A stretch of DNA of 64,000 nt from Crossaster papposus (Eukaryota > Echinodermata > Asteroidea > Velatida > Solasteridae), in the NCBI GenBank assembly GCA_037893245.1, contig JBAIAA010001132.1, forward strand, positions 1 through 64,000, given 5' to 3'. The notes beneath the pieces are model-generated. The model had not been told where the DNA came from, did not search any database, and saw only the letters and a program-made list of their open reading frames with translations. Shown one piece after another: positions 14,301 to 26,500 of this stretch. Every line of letters begins with the position of its first letter. Within the stretch, counting starts at the first letter, position 1. Both the position numbers and the translations under genes were made by a program.

Positions 14301-14307
14301 AATAAAT

Positions 14308-16726
14308 AAACACATGATGTGGGAACAAGCCCTCGAGTTAAATATGTAAAGGGAAAGAAGTGTGCATAAGAAATATGTAAAGGGAAAGAAGTGTGCATAA
14401 GAAATATGTAAAGGGAAAGAAGTGTGCATAAGAAATATGTAAAGGGAAAGAAGTGTGCATAAAGAAATATGTAAAGGGAAAGAAGTGTGCATAAGAAATA
14501 TGTAAAGGGAAAGAAGTGTGCATAAGAAATATGTAAAGGGAAAGAAGTGTGCATAAGAAATATGTAAAGGGAAAGAAGTGTGCATAAGAAATATGTAAAG
14601 GGAAAGAAGTGTGCATAAGAAATATGTAAAGGGAAAGAAGTGTGCATAAGAAATATGTAAAGGGAAAGAAGTGTGCATAAGAAATATGTAAAGGGAAAGA
14701 AGTGTGCATAAGAAATATGTAAAGGGAAAGAAGTGTGCATAAGAAATATGTAAAGGGAAAGAAGTGTGCATAAGAAATATGTAAAGGGAAAGAAGTGTGC
14801 ATAAGAAATATGTAAAGGGAAAGAAGTGTGCATAAGAAATATGTAAAGGGAAAGAAGTGTGCATAAGAAATATGTAAAGGGAAAGAAGTGTGCATAAGAA
14901 ATATGTAAAGGGAAAGAAGTGTGCATAAGAAATATGTAAAGGGAAAGAAGTGTGCATAAGAAATATGTAAAGGGAAAGAAGTGTGCATAAGAAATAAACA
15001 CATGATGTGGGAACAAGCCCTCGAGTTAAATATGTAAAGGGAAAGAAGTGTGCATAAGAAATATGTAAAGGGAAAGAAGTGTGCATAAGAAATATGTAAA
15101 GGGAAAGAAGTGTGCATAAGAAATATGTAAAGGGAAAGAAGTGTGCATAATAAATAAACACATGATGTGGGAACAAGCCCTCGAGTTAAATATGTAAAGG
15201 GAAAGAAGTGTGCATAAGAAATATGTAAAGGGAAAGAAGTGTGCATAAGAAATATGTAAAGGGAAAGAAGTGTGCATAAGAAATATGTAAAGGGAAAGAA
15301 GTGTGCATAAGAAATATGTAAAGGGAAAGAAGTGTGCATAAGAAATATGTAAAGGGAAAGAAGTGTGCATAAGAAATATGTAAAGGGAAAGAAGTGTGCA
15401 TAAGAAATATGTAAAGGGAAAGAAGTGTGCATAATAAATAAACACATGATGTGGGAACAAGCCCTCGAGTTAAATATGTAAAGGGAAAGAAGTGTGCATA
15501 AGAAATATGTAAAGGGAAAGAAGTGTGCATAAGAAATATGTAAAGGGAAAGAAGTGTGCATAAGAAATATGTAAAGGGAAAGAAGTGTGCATAAAGAAAT
15601 ATGTAAAGGGAAAGAAGTGTGCATAAGAAATATGTAAAGGGAAAGAAGTGTGCATAAGAAATATGTAAAGGGAAAGAAGTGTGCATAAGAAATATGTAAA
15701 GGGAAAGAAGTGTGCATACGAAATATGTAAAGGGAAAGAAGTGTGCATAAGAAATATGTAAAGGGAAAGAAGTGTGCATAAGAAATATGTAAAGGGAAAG
15801 AAGTGTGCATAAGAAATATGTAAAGGGAAAGAAGTGTGCATAAGAAATATGTAAAGGGAAAGAAGTGTGCATAAGAAATATGTAAAGGGAAAGAAGTGTG
15901 CATAAGAAATATGTAAAGGGAAAGAAGTGTGCATAAGAAATATGTAAAGGGAAAGAAGTGTGCATAAGAAATATGTAAAGGGAAAGAAGTGTGCATAAGA
16001 AATATGTAAAGGGAAAGAAGTGTGCATACGAAATATGTAAAGGGAAAGAAGTGTGCATAAGAAATATGTAAAGGGAAAGAAGTGTGCATAAGAAATATGT
16101 AAAGGGAAAGAAGTGTGCATAAGAAATATGTAAAGGGAAAGAAGTGTGCATAAGAAATATGTAAAGGGAAAGAAGTGTGCATAAGAAATATGTAAAGGGA
16201 AAGAAGTGTGCATAAGAAATATGTAAAGGGAAAGAAGTGTGCATAAGAAATATGTAAAGGGAAAGAAGTGTGCATAAGAAATATGTAAAGGGAAAGAAGT
16301 GTGCATAAGAAATATGTAAAGGGAAAGAAGTGTGCATAAGAAATATGTAAAGGGAAAGAAGTGTGCATAAGAAATATGTAAAGGGAAAGAAGTGTGCATA
16401 AGAAATATGTAAAGGGAAAGAAGTGTGCATAAGAAATATGTAAAGGGAAAGAAGTGTGCATAAGAAATATGTAAAGGGAAAGAAGTGTGCATAAGAAATA
16501 TGTAAAGGGAAAGAAGTGTGCATACTAAATATGTAAAGGGAAAGAAGTGTGCATAAGAAATATGTAAAGGGAAAGAAGTGTGCATAAGAAATATGTAAAG
16601 GGAAAGAAGTGTGCATAAGAAATATGTAAAGGGAAAGAAGTGTGCATAAGCAATATGTAAAGGGAAAGAAGTGTGCATAAGAAATAAACACATGATGTCG
16701 GGACAAGCCCTCGAGTTAAAAATGTA
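14308..16726 (+). repeat. 3,850-bp-spaced duplication, copy A
   Basis: Minimal extent of a stretch whose every marker recurs at +3,850: segments at 14308, 14996, 15156, 15440 and 16686; extra-A units near 14,461 and 15,594; CATAATAAAT units just before three of the segments; CATACTAAAT at 16,521; AGCAATATG at 16,650; and TTAAAAATG directly after the last segment. The left edge lies between about 13,967 and 14,308. The right edge lies between 16,726 and about 16,918. Confidence 0.95.
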
Positions 16727-19700
16727 AAGGGAAAGAAGTGTGCATAAGAAATATGTAAAGGGAAAGAAGTGTGCATAAGAAATATGTAAAGGGAAAGAAG
16801 TGTGCATAAGAAATATGTAAAGGGAAAGAAGTGTGCATAAGAAATATGTAAAGGGAAAGAAGTGTGCATAAGAAATATGTAAAGGGAAAGAAGTGTGCAT
16901 AAGAAATATGTAAAGGGAAAGAAGTGTGCATAAGAAATATGTAAAGGGAAAGAAGTGTGCATAAGAAATATGTAAAGGGAAAGAAGTGTGCATAAGAAAT
17001 ATGTAAAGGGAAAGAAGTGTGCATAAGAAATATGTAAAGGGAAAGAAGTGTGCATAAGAAATATGTAAAGGGAAAGAAGTGTGCATAAGAAATATGTAAA
17101 GGGAAAGAAGTGTGCATAAGAAATATGTAAAGGGAAAGAAGTGTGCATAAGAAATATGTAAAGGGAAAGAAGTGTGCATAAGAAATATGTAAAGGGAAAG
17201 AAGTGTGCATAAGAAATATGTAAAGGGAAAGAAGTGTGCATAAGAAATATGTAAAGGGAAAGAAGTGTGCATAAGAAATATGTAAAGGGAAAGAAGTGTG
17301 CATAAGAAATATGTAAAGGGAAAGAAGTGTGCATAAGAAATATGTAAAGGGAAAGAAGTGTGCATAAGAAATATGTAAAGGGAAAGAAGTGTGCATAAGA
17401 AATAAACACATGATGTCGGGACAAGCCCTCGAGTTAAATATGTAAAGGGAAAGAAGTGTGCATAAGAAATATGTAAAGGGAAAGAAGTGTGCATAAGAAA
17501 TATGTAAAGGGAAAGAAGTGTGCATAAGAAATATGTAAAGGGAAAGAAGTGTGCATAAGAAATATGTAAAGGGAAAGCAGTGTGCATAAGAAATATGTAA
17601 AGGGAAAGAAGTGTGCATAAGAAATATGTAAAGGGAAAGAAGTGTGCATAAGAAATATGTAAAGGGAAAGAAGTGTGCATAAGAAATATGTAAAGGGAAA
17701 GAAGTGTGCATAAGAAATATGTAAAGGGAAAGAAGTGTGCATAAGAAATATGTAAAGGGAAAGAAGTGTGCATAAGAAATTAACACATGATGTGGGAACA
17801 AGCCCTCGAGTTAAATATGTAAAGGGAAAGAAGTGTGCATAAGAAATATGTAAAGGGAAAGAAGTGTGCATAAGAAATATGTAAAGGGAAAGAAGTGTGC
17901 ATAAGAAATATGTAAAGGGAAAGAAGTGTGCATAAGAAATATGTAAAGGGAAAGAAGTGTGCATAAGAAATATGTAAAGGGAAAGAAGTGTGCATAAGAA
18001 ATATGTAAAGGGAAAGAAGTGTGCATAAGAAATATGTAAAGGGAAAGAAGTGTGCATAAGAAATATGTAAAGGGAAAGAAGTGTGCATAAGAAATATGTA
18101 AAGGGAAAGAAGTGTGCATAAGAAATATGTAAAGGGAAAGAAGTGTGCATAATAAATAAACACATGATGTGGGAACAAGCCCTCGAGTTAAATATGTAAA
18201 GGGAAAGAAGTGTGCATAAGAAATATGTAAAGGGAAAGAAGTGTGCATAAGAAATATGTAAAGGGAAAGAAGTGTGCATAAGAAATATGTAAAGGGAAAG
18301 AAGTGTGCATAAAGAAATATGTAAAGGGAAAGAAGTGTGCATAAGAAATATGTAAAGGGAAAGAAGTGTGCATAAGAAATATGTAAAGGGAAAGAAGTGT
18401 GCATAAGAAATATGTAAAGGGAAAGAAGTGTGCATAAGAAATATGTAAAGGGAAAGAAGTGTGCATAAGAAATATGTAAAGGGAAAGAAGTGTGCATAAG
18501 AAATATGTAAAGGGAAAGAAGTGTGCATAAGAAATATGTAAAGGGAAAGAAGTGTGCATAAGAAATATGTAAAGGGAAAGAAGTGTGCATAAGAAATATG
18601 TAAAGGGAAAGAAGTGTGCATAAGAAATATGTAAAGGGAAAGAAGTGTGCATAAGAAATATGTAAAGGGAAAGAAGTGTGCATAAGAAATATGTAAAGGG
18701 AAAGAAGTGTGCATAAGAAATATGTAAAGGGAAAGAAGTGTGCATAAGAAATATGTAAAGGGAAAGAAGTGTGCATAAGAAATATGTAAAGGGAAAGAAG
18801 TGTGCATAAGAAATATGTAAAGGGAAAGAAGTGTGCATAAGAAATAAACACATGATGTGGGAACAAGCCCTCGAGTTAAATATGTAAAGGGAAAGAAGTG
18901 TGCATAAGAAATATGTAAAGGGAAAGAAGTGTGCATAAGAAATATGTAAAGGGAAAGAAGTGTGCATAAGAAATATGTAAAGGGAAAGAAGTGTGCATAA
19001 TAAATAAACACATGATGTGGGAACAAGCCCTCGAGTTAAATATGTAAAGGGAAAGAAGTGTGCATAAGAAATATGTAAAGGGAAAGAAGTGTGCATAAGA
19101 AATATGTAAAGGGAAAGAAGTGTGCATAAGAAATATGTAAAGGGAAAGAAGTGTGCATAAGAAATATGTAAAGGGAAAGAAGTGTGCATAAGAAATATGT
19201 AAAGGGAAAGAAGTGTGCATAAGAAATATGTAAAGGGAAAGAAGTGTGCATAAGAAATATGTAAAGGGAAAGAAGTGTGCATAATAAATAAACACATGAT
19301 GTGGGAACAAGCCCTCGAGTTAAATATGTAAAGGGAAAGAAGTGTGCATAAGAAATATGTAAAGGGAAAGAAGTGTGCATAAGAAATATGTAAAGGGAAA
19401 GAAGTGTGCATAAGAAATATGTAAAGGGAAAGAAGTGTGCATAAAGAAATATGTAAAGGGAAAGAAGTGTGCATAAGAAATATGTAAAGGGAAAGAAGTG
19501 TGCATAAGAAATATGTAAAGGGAAAGAAGTGTGCATAAGAAATATGTAAAGGGAAAGAAGTGTGCATACGAAATATGTAAAGGGAAAGAAGTGTGCATAA
19601 GAAATATGTAAAGGGAAAGAAGTGTGCATAAGAAATATGTAAAGGGAAAGAAGTGTGCATAAGAAATATGTAAAGGGAAAGAAGTGTGCATAAGAAATAT

Positions 19701-20571
19701 GTAAAGGGAAAGAAGTGTGCATAAGAAATATGTAAAGGGAAAGAAGTGTGCATAAGAAATATGTAAAGGGAAAGAAGTGTGCATAAGAAATATGTAAAGG
19801 GAAAGAAGTGTGCATAAGAAATATGTAAAGGGAAAGAAGTGTGCATAAGAAATATGTAAAGGGAAAGAAGTGTGCATACGAAATATGTAAAGGGAAAGAA
19901 GTGTGCATAAGAAATATGTAAAGGGAAAGAAGTGTGCATAAGAAATATGTAAAGGGAAAGAAGTGTGCATAAGAAATATGTAAAGGGAAAGAAGTGTGCA
20001 TAAGAAATATGTAAAGGGAAAGAAGTGTGCATAAGAAATATGTAAAGGGAAAGAAGTGTGCATAAGAAATATGTAAAGGGAAAGAAGTGTGCATAAGAAA
20101 TATGTAAAGGGAAAGAAGTGTGCATAAGAAATATGTAAAGGGAAAGAAGTGTGCATAAGAAATATGTAAAGGGAAAGAAGTGTGCATAAGAAATATGTAA
20201 AGGGAAAGAAGTGTGCATAAGAAATATGTAAAGGGAAAGAAGTGTGCATAAGAAATATGTAAAGGGAAAGAAGTGTGCATAAGAAATATGTAAAGGGAAA
20301 GAAGTGTGCATAAGAAATATGTAAAGGGAAAGAAGTGTGCATAAGAAATATGTAAAGGGAAAGAAGTGTGCATACTAAATATGTAAAGGGAAAGAAGTGT
20401 GCATAAGAAATATGTAAAGGGAAAGAAGTGTGCATAAGAAATATGTAAAGGGAAAGAAGTGTGCATAAGAAATATGTAAAGGGAAAGAAGTGTGCATAAG
20501 CAATATGTAAAGGGAAAGAAGTGTGCATAAGAAATAAACACATGATGTCGGGACAAGCCCTCGAGTTAAAA
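14308..20571 (+). repeat. region of segment-dense 31-bp array with 3,850-bp duplication
   Basis: 36-bp segments start at 14308, 14996, 15156, 15440, 16686, 17404, 17781, 18158, 18846, 19006, 19290 and 20536. Those at 16686, 17404 and 20536 are C-type and the rest G-type. The copy at 17781 begins TAACACATG instead of AAACACATG. Intervals are short in places (160, 284 and 377 bp). Unit lengths are almost perfectly constant. The only length changes are one extra A in a unit near 14,461 and one near 15,594 (CATAAAGAAAT), each repeated 3,850 bp later. Confidence 0.94.
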
Positions 20572-20576
20572 ATGTA
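18158..20576 (+). repeat. 3,850-bp-spaced duplication, copy B
   Basis: Partner of 14308-16726, with segments at 18158, 18846, 19006, 19290 and 20536 and the same rare unit variants in the same order. I saw no difference between the two copies in the marker positions I compared, so the event looks recent. The tail that follows copy A (16,920-17,816, with segments at 17404 and 17781) is not repeated after copy B, where the long homogeneous block starts instead. Confidence 0.95.
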
Positions 20577-23500
20577 AAGGGAAAGAAGTGTGCATAAGAA
20601 ATATGTAAAGGGAAAGAAGTGTGCATAAGAAATATGTAAAGGGAAAGAAGTGTGCATAAGAAATATGTAAAGGGAAAGAAGTGTGCATAAGAAATATGTA
20701 AAGGGAAAGAAGTGTGCATAAGAAATATGTAAAGGGAAAGAAGTGTGCATAAGAAATATGTAAAGGGAAAGAAAGGGAAAGAAGTGTGCATAAGAAATAT
20801 GTAAAGGGAAAGAAGTGTGCATAAGAAATATGTAAAGGGAAAGAAGTGTGCATAAGAAATATGTAAAGGGAAAGAAGTGTGCATAAGAAATATGTAAAGG
20901 GAAAGAAGTGTGCATAAGAAATATGTAAAGGGAAAGAAGTGTGCATAAGAAATATGTAAAGGGAAAGAAGTGTGCATAAGAAATATGTAAAGGGAAAGAA
21001 GTGTGCATAAGAAATATGTAAAGGGAAAGAAGTGTGCATAAGAAATATGTAAAGGGAAAGAAGTGTGCATAAGAAATATGTAAAGGGAAAGAAGTGTGCA
21101 TAAGAAATATGTAAAGGGAAAGAAGTGTGCATAAGAAATATGTAAAGGGAAAGAAGTGTGCATAAGAAATATGTAAAGGGAAAGAAGTGTGCATAAGAAA
21201 TATGTAAAGGGAAAGAAGTGTGCATAAGAAATATGTAAAGGGAAAGAAGTGTGCATAAGAAATATGTAAAGGGAAAGAAGTGTGCATAAGAAATATGTAA
21301 AGGGAAAGAAGTGTGCATAAGAAATATGTAAAGGGAAAGAAGTGTGCATAAGAAATATGTAAAGGGAAAGAAGTGTGCATAAGAAATATGTAAAGGGAAA
21401 GAAGTGTGCATAAGAAATATGTAAAGGGAAAGAAGTGTGCATAAGAAATATGTAAAGGGAAAGAAGTGTGCATAAGAAATATGTAAAGGGAAAGAAGTGT
21501 GCATAAGAAATATGTAAAGGGAAAGAAGTGTGCATAAGAAATATGTAAAGGGAAAGAAGTGTGCATAAGAAATATGTAAAGGGAAAGAAGTGTGCATAAG
21601 AAATATGTAAAGGGAAAGAAGTGTGCATAAGAAATATGTAAAGGGAAAGAAGTGTGCATAAGAAATATGTAAAGGGAAAGAAGTGTGCATAAGAAATATG
21701 TAAAGGGAAAGAAGTGTGCATAAGAAATATGTAAAGGGAAAGAAGTGTGCATAAGAAATATGTAAAGGGAAAGAAGTGTGCATAAGAAATATGTAAAGGG
21801 AAAGAAGTGTGCATAAGAAATATGTAAAGGGAAAGAAGTGTGCATAAGAAATATGTAAAGGGAAAGAAGTGTGCATAAGAAATATGTAAAGGGAAAGAAG
21901 TGTGCATAAGAAATATGTAAAGGGAAAGAAGTGTGCATAAGAAATATGTAAAGGGAAAGAAGTGTGCATAAGAAATATGTAAAGGGAAAGAAGTGTGCAT
22001 AAGAAATATGTAAAGGGAAAGAAGTGTGCATAAGAAATATGTAAAGGGAAAGAAGTGTGCATAAGAAATATGTAAAGGGAAAGAAGTGTGCATAAGAAAT
22101 ATGTAAAGGGAAAGAAGTGTGCATAAGAAATATGTAAAGGGAAAGAAGTGTGCATAAGAAATATGTAAAGGGAAAGAAGTGTGCATAAGAAATATGTAAA
22201 GGGAAAGAAGTGTGCATAAGAAATATGTAAAGGGAAAGAAGTGTGCATAAGAAATATGTAAAGGGAAAGAAGTGTGCATAAGAAATATGTAAAGGGAAAG
22301 AAGTGTGCATAAGAAATATGTAAAGGGAAAGAAGTGTGCATAAGAAATATGTAAAGGGAAAGAAGTGTGCATAAGAAATATGTAAAGGGAAAGAAGTGTG
22401 CATAAGAAATATGTAAAGGGAAAGAAGTGTGCATAAGAAATATGTAAAGGGAAAGAAGTGTGCATAAGAAATATGTAAAGGGAAAGAAGTGTGCATAAGA
22501 AATATGTAAAGGGAAAGAAGTGTGCATAAGAAATATGTAAAGGGAAAGAAGTGTGCATAAGAAATATGTAAAGGGAAAGAAGTGTGCATAAGAAATATGT
22601 AAAGGGAAAGAAGTGTGCATAAGAAATATGTAAAGGGAAAGAAGTGTGCATAAGAAATATGTAAAGGGAAAGAAGTGTGCATAAGAAATATGTAAAGGGA
22701 AAGAAGTGTGCATAAGAAATATGTAAAGGGAAAGAAGTGTGCATAAGAAATATGTAAAGGGAAAGAAGTGTGCATAAGAAATATGTAAAGGGAAAGAAGT
22801 GTGCATAAGAAATATGTAAAGGGAAAGAAGTGTGCATAAGAAATATGTAAAGGGAAAGAAGTGCATAAGAAGATGTGCATAAGAAATATGTAAAGGGAAA
22901 GAAGTGTGCATAAGAAATATGTAAAGGGAAAGAAGTGTGCATAAGAAATATGTAAAGGGAAAGAAGTGTGCATAAGAAATATGTAAAGGGAAAGAAGTGT
23001 GCATAAGAAATATGTAAAGGGAAAGAAGTGTGCATAAGAAATATGTAAAGGGAAAGAAGTGTGCATAAGAAATATGTAAAGGGAAAGAAGTGTGCATAAG
23101 AAATATGTAAAGGGAAAGAAGTGTGCATAAGAAATATGTAAAGGGAAAGAAGTGTGCATAAGAAATATGTAAAGGGAAAGAAGTGTGCATAAGAAATATG
23201 TAAAGGGAAAGAAGTGTGCATAAGAAATATGTAAAGGGAAAGAAGTGTGCATAAGAAATATGTAAAGGGAAAGAAGTGTGCATAAGAAATATGTAAAGGG
23301 AAAGAAGTGTGCATAAGAAATATGTAAAGGGAAAGAAGTGTGCATAAGAAATATGTAAAGGGAAAGAAGTGTGCATAAGAAATATGTAAAGGGAAAGAAG
23401 TGTGCATAAGAAATATGTAAAGGGAAAGAAGTGTGCATAAGAAATATGTAAAGGGAAAGAAGTGTGCATAAGAAATATGTAAAGGGAAAGAAGTGTGCAT

Positions 23501-26500
23501 AAGAAATATGTAAAGGGAAAGAAGTGTGCATAAGAAATATGTAAAGGGAAAGAAGTGTGCATAAGAAATATGTAAAGGGAAAGAAGTGTGCATAAGAAAT
23601 ATGTAAAGGGAAAGAAGTGTGCATAAGAAATATGTAAAGGGAAAGAAGTGTGCATAAGAAATATGTAAAGGGAAAGAAGTGTGCATAAGAAATATGTAAA
23701 GGGAAAGAAGTGTGCATAAGAAATATGTAAAGGGAAAGAAGTGTGCATAAGAAATATGTAAAGGGAAAGAAGTGTGCATAAGAAATATGTAAAGGGAAAG
23801 AAGTGTGCATAAGAAATATGTAAAGGGAAAGAAGTGTGCATAAGAAATATGTAAAGGGAAAGAAGTGTGCATAAGAAATATGTAAAGGGAAAGAAGTGTG
23901 CATAAGAAATATGTAAAGGGAAAGAAGTGTGCATAAGAAATATGTAAAGGGAAAGAAGTGTGCATAAGAAATATGTAAAGGGAAAGAAGTGTGCATAAGA
24001 AATATGTAAAGGGAAAGAAGTGTGCATAAGAAATATGTAAAGGGAAAGAAGTGTGCATAAGAAATATGTAAAGGGAAAGAAGTGTGCATAAGAAATATGT
24101 AAAGGGAAAGAAGTGTGCATAAGAAATATGTAAAGGGAAAGAAGTGTGCATAAGAAATATGTAAAGGGAAAGAAGTGTGCATAAGAAATATGTAAAGGGA
24201 AAGAAGTGTGCATAAGAAATATGTAAAGGGAAAGAAGTGTGCATAAGAAATATGTAAAGGGAAAGAAGTGTGCATAAGAAATATGTAAAGGGAAAGAAGT
24301 GTGCATAAGAAATATGTAAAGGGAAAGAAGTGTGCATAAGAAATATGTAAAGGGAAAGAAGTGTGCATAAGAAATATGTAAAGGGAAAGAAGTGTGCATA
24401 AGAAATATGTAAAGGGAAAGAAGTGTGCATAAGAAATATGTAAAGGGAAAGAAGTGTGCATAAGAAATATGTAAAGGGAAAGAAGTGTGCATAAGAAATA
24501 TGTAAAGGGAAAGAAGTGTGCATAAGAAATATGTAAAGGGAAAGAAGTGTGCATAAGAAATATGTAAAGGGAAAGAAGTGTGCATAAGAAATATGTAAAG
24601 GGAAAGAAGTGTGCATAAGAAATATGTAAAGGGAAAGAAGTGTGCATAAGAAATATGTAAAGGGAAAGAAGTGTGCATAAGAAATATGTAAAGGGAAAGA
24701 AGTGTGCATAAGAAATATGTAAAGGGAAAGAAGTGTGCATAAGAAATATGTAAAGGGAAAGAAGTGTGCATAAGAAATATGTAAAGGGAAAGAAGTGTGC
24801 ATAAGAAATATGTAAAGGGAAAGAAGTGTGCATAAGAAATATGTAAAGGGAAAGAAGTGTGCATAAGAAATATGTAAAGGGAAAGAAGTGTGCATAAGAA
24901 ATATGTAAAGGGAAAGAAGTGTGCATAAGAAATATGTAAAGGGAAAGAAGTGTGCATAAGAAATATGTAAAGGGAAAGAAGTGTGCATAAGAAATATGTA
25001 AAGGGAAAGAAGTGTGCATAAGAAATATGTAAAGGGAAAGAAGTGTGCATAAGAAATATGTAAAGGGAAAGAAGTGTGCATAAGAAATATGTAAAGGGAA
25101 AGAAGTGTGCATAAGAAATATGTAAAGGGAAAGAAGTGTGCATAAGAAATATGTAAAGGGAAAGAAGTGTGCATAAGAAATATGTAAAGGGAAAGAAGTG
25201 TGCATAAGAAATATGTAAAGGGAAAGAAGTGTGCATAAGAAATATGTAAAGGGAAAGAAGTGTGCATAAGAAATATGTAAAGGGAAAGAAGTGTGCATAA
25301 GAAATATGTAAAGGGAAAGAAGTGTGCATAAGAAATATGTAAAGGGAAAGAAGTGTGCATAAGAAATATGTAAAGGGAAAGAAGTGTGCATAAGAAATAT
25401 GTAAAGGGAAAGAAGTGTGCATAAGAAATATGTAAAGGGAAAGAAGTGTGCATAAGAAATATGTAAAGGGAAAGAAGTGTGCATAAGAAATATGTAAAGG
25501 GAAAGAAGTGTGCATAAGAAATATGTAAAGGGAAAGAAGTGTGCATAAGAAATATGTAAAGGGAAAGAAGTGTGCATAAGAAATATGTAAAGGGAAAGAA
25601 GTGTGCATAAGAAATATGTAAAGGGAAAGAAGTGTGCATAAGAAATATGTAAAGGGAAAGAAGTGTGCATAAGAAATATGTAAAGGGAAAGAAGTGTGCA
25701 TAAGAAATATGTAAAGAGAAAGAAGTGTGCATAAGAAATATGTAAAGGGAAAAAAGTGTGCATAAGAAATATGTAAAGGGAAAGAAGTGTGCATAAGAAA
25801 TATGTAAAGGGAAAGAAGTGTGCATAAGAAATATGTAAAGGGAAAGAAGTGTGCATAAGAAATATGTAAAGGGAAAAAGTGTGCATAAGAAATATGTAAA
25901 GGGAAAGAAGTGTGCATAAGAAATATGTAAAGGGAAAGAAGTGTGCATGAGAAATATGTAAAGGGAAAGAAGTGTGCATAAGAAATAATAAAGGGAAAGA
26001 AGTGTGCATAAGAAATATGTAAAGGGAAAGAAGTGTGCATAAGAAATATGTAAAGGGAAAGAAGTGTGAATAAGAAATATGTAAAGGGAAAGAAGTGTGC
26101 ATAAGAAATATGTAAGAGGAAAGAAGTGTGCATAAGAAATATGTAAAGGGAAAAAAGTGTGCATAAGAAATATGTAAAGGGAAAGAAGTGTGCATGAGAA
26201 ATATGTAAAGGGAAAGAAGTGTGCATAAGAAATATTAAAGGGAAAGAAGTGTGCATAAGAAATATGTAAAGGGAAAGAAGTGTGCATAAGAAATATGTAA
26301 AGGGAAAGAAGTGTGAATAAGAAATATGTAAAGGGAAAGAAGTGTGCATAAGAAATATGTAAAGGGAAAGAAGTGTGCATAAGAAATATGTAAAGGGAAA
26401 GAAGTGTGCATAAGAAATATGTAAAGGGAAAGAAGTGTGCATAAGAAATATGTAAAGGGAAAGAAGTGTGCATAAGAAATATGTAAAGGGAAAGAAGTGT

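Larger units (their letters stand above)
492..14307 (+). repeat. mixed C-type/G-type higher-order repeat region
   Basis: 31-bp units are interrupted by the 36-bp segment starting at 492, 1921, 2546, 3016, 4354, 4979, 5480, 6353, 7288, 7789, 8290, 9163, 9695, 10785, 12092, 12779 and 13249. C-type (TGTCGGGACA) copies start at 2546, 3016, 4979, 6353, 7288, 9163, 9695, 10785 and 12779; the others after 492 are G-type (TGTGGGAACA). Spacings such as 625, 470, 1338, 501, 873, 935, 532, 1090 and 1307 all equal 36 + 31n. The order about 1.3-1.4 kb, about 0.65 kb, about 0.5 kb recurs three times (492-3016, 3016-5480, 10785-13249), so the higher-order period is about 2.5 kb. The segments at 5480 and 8290 are both followed by a unit with GGTAAAG and then an 873-bp interval, which marks another related pair. 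Confidence 0.93.
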
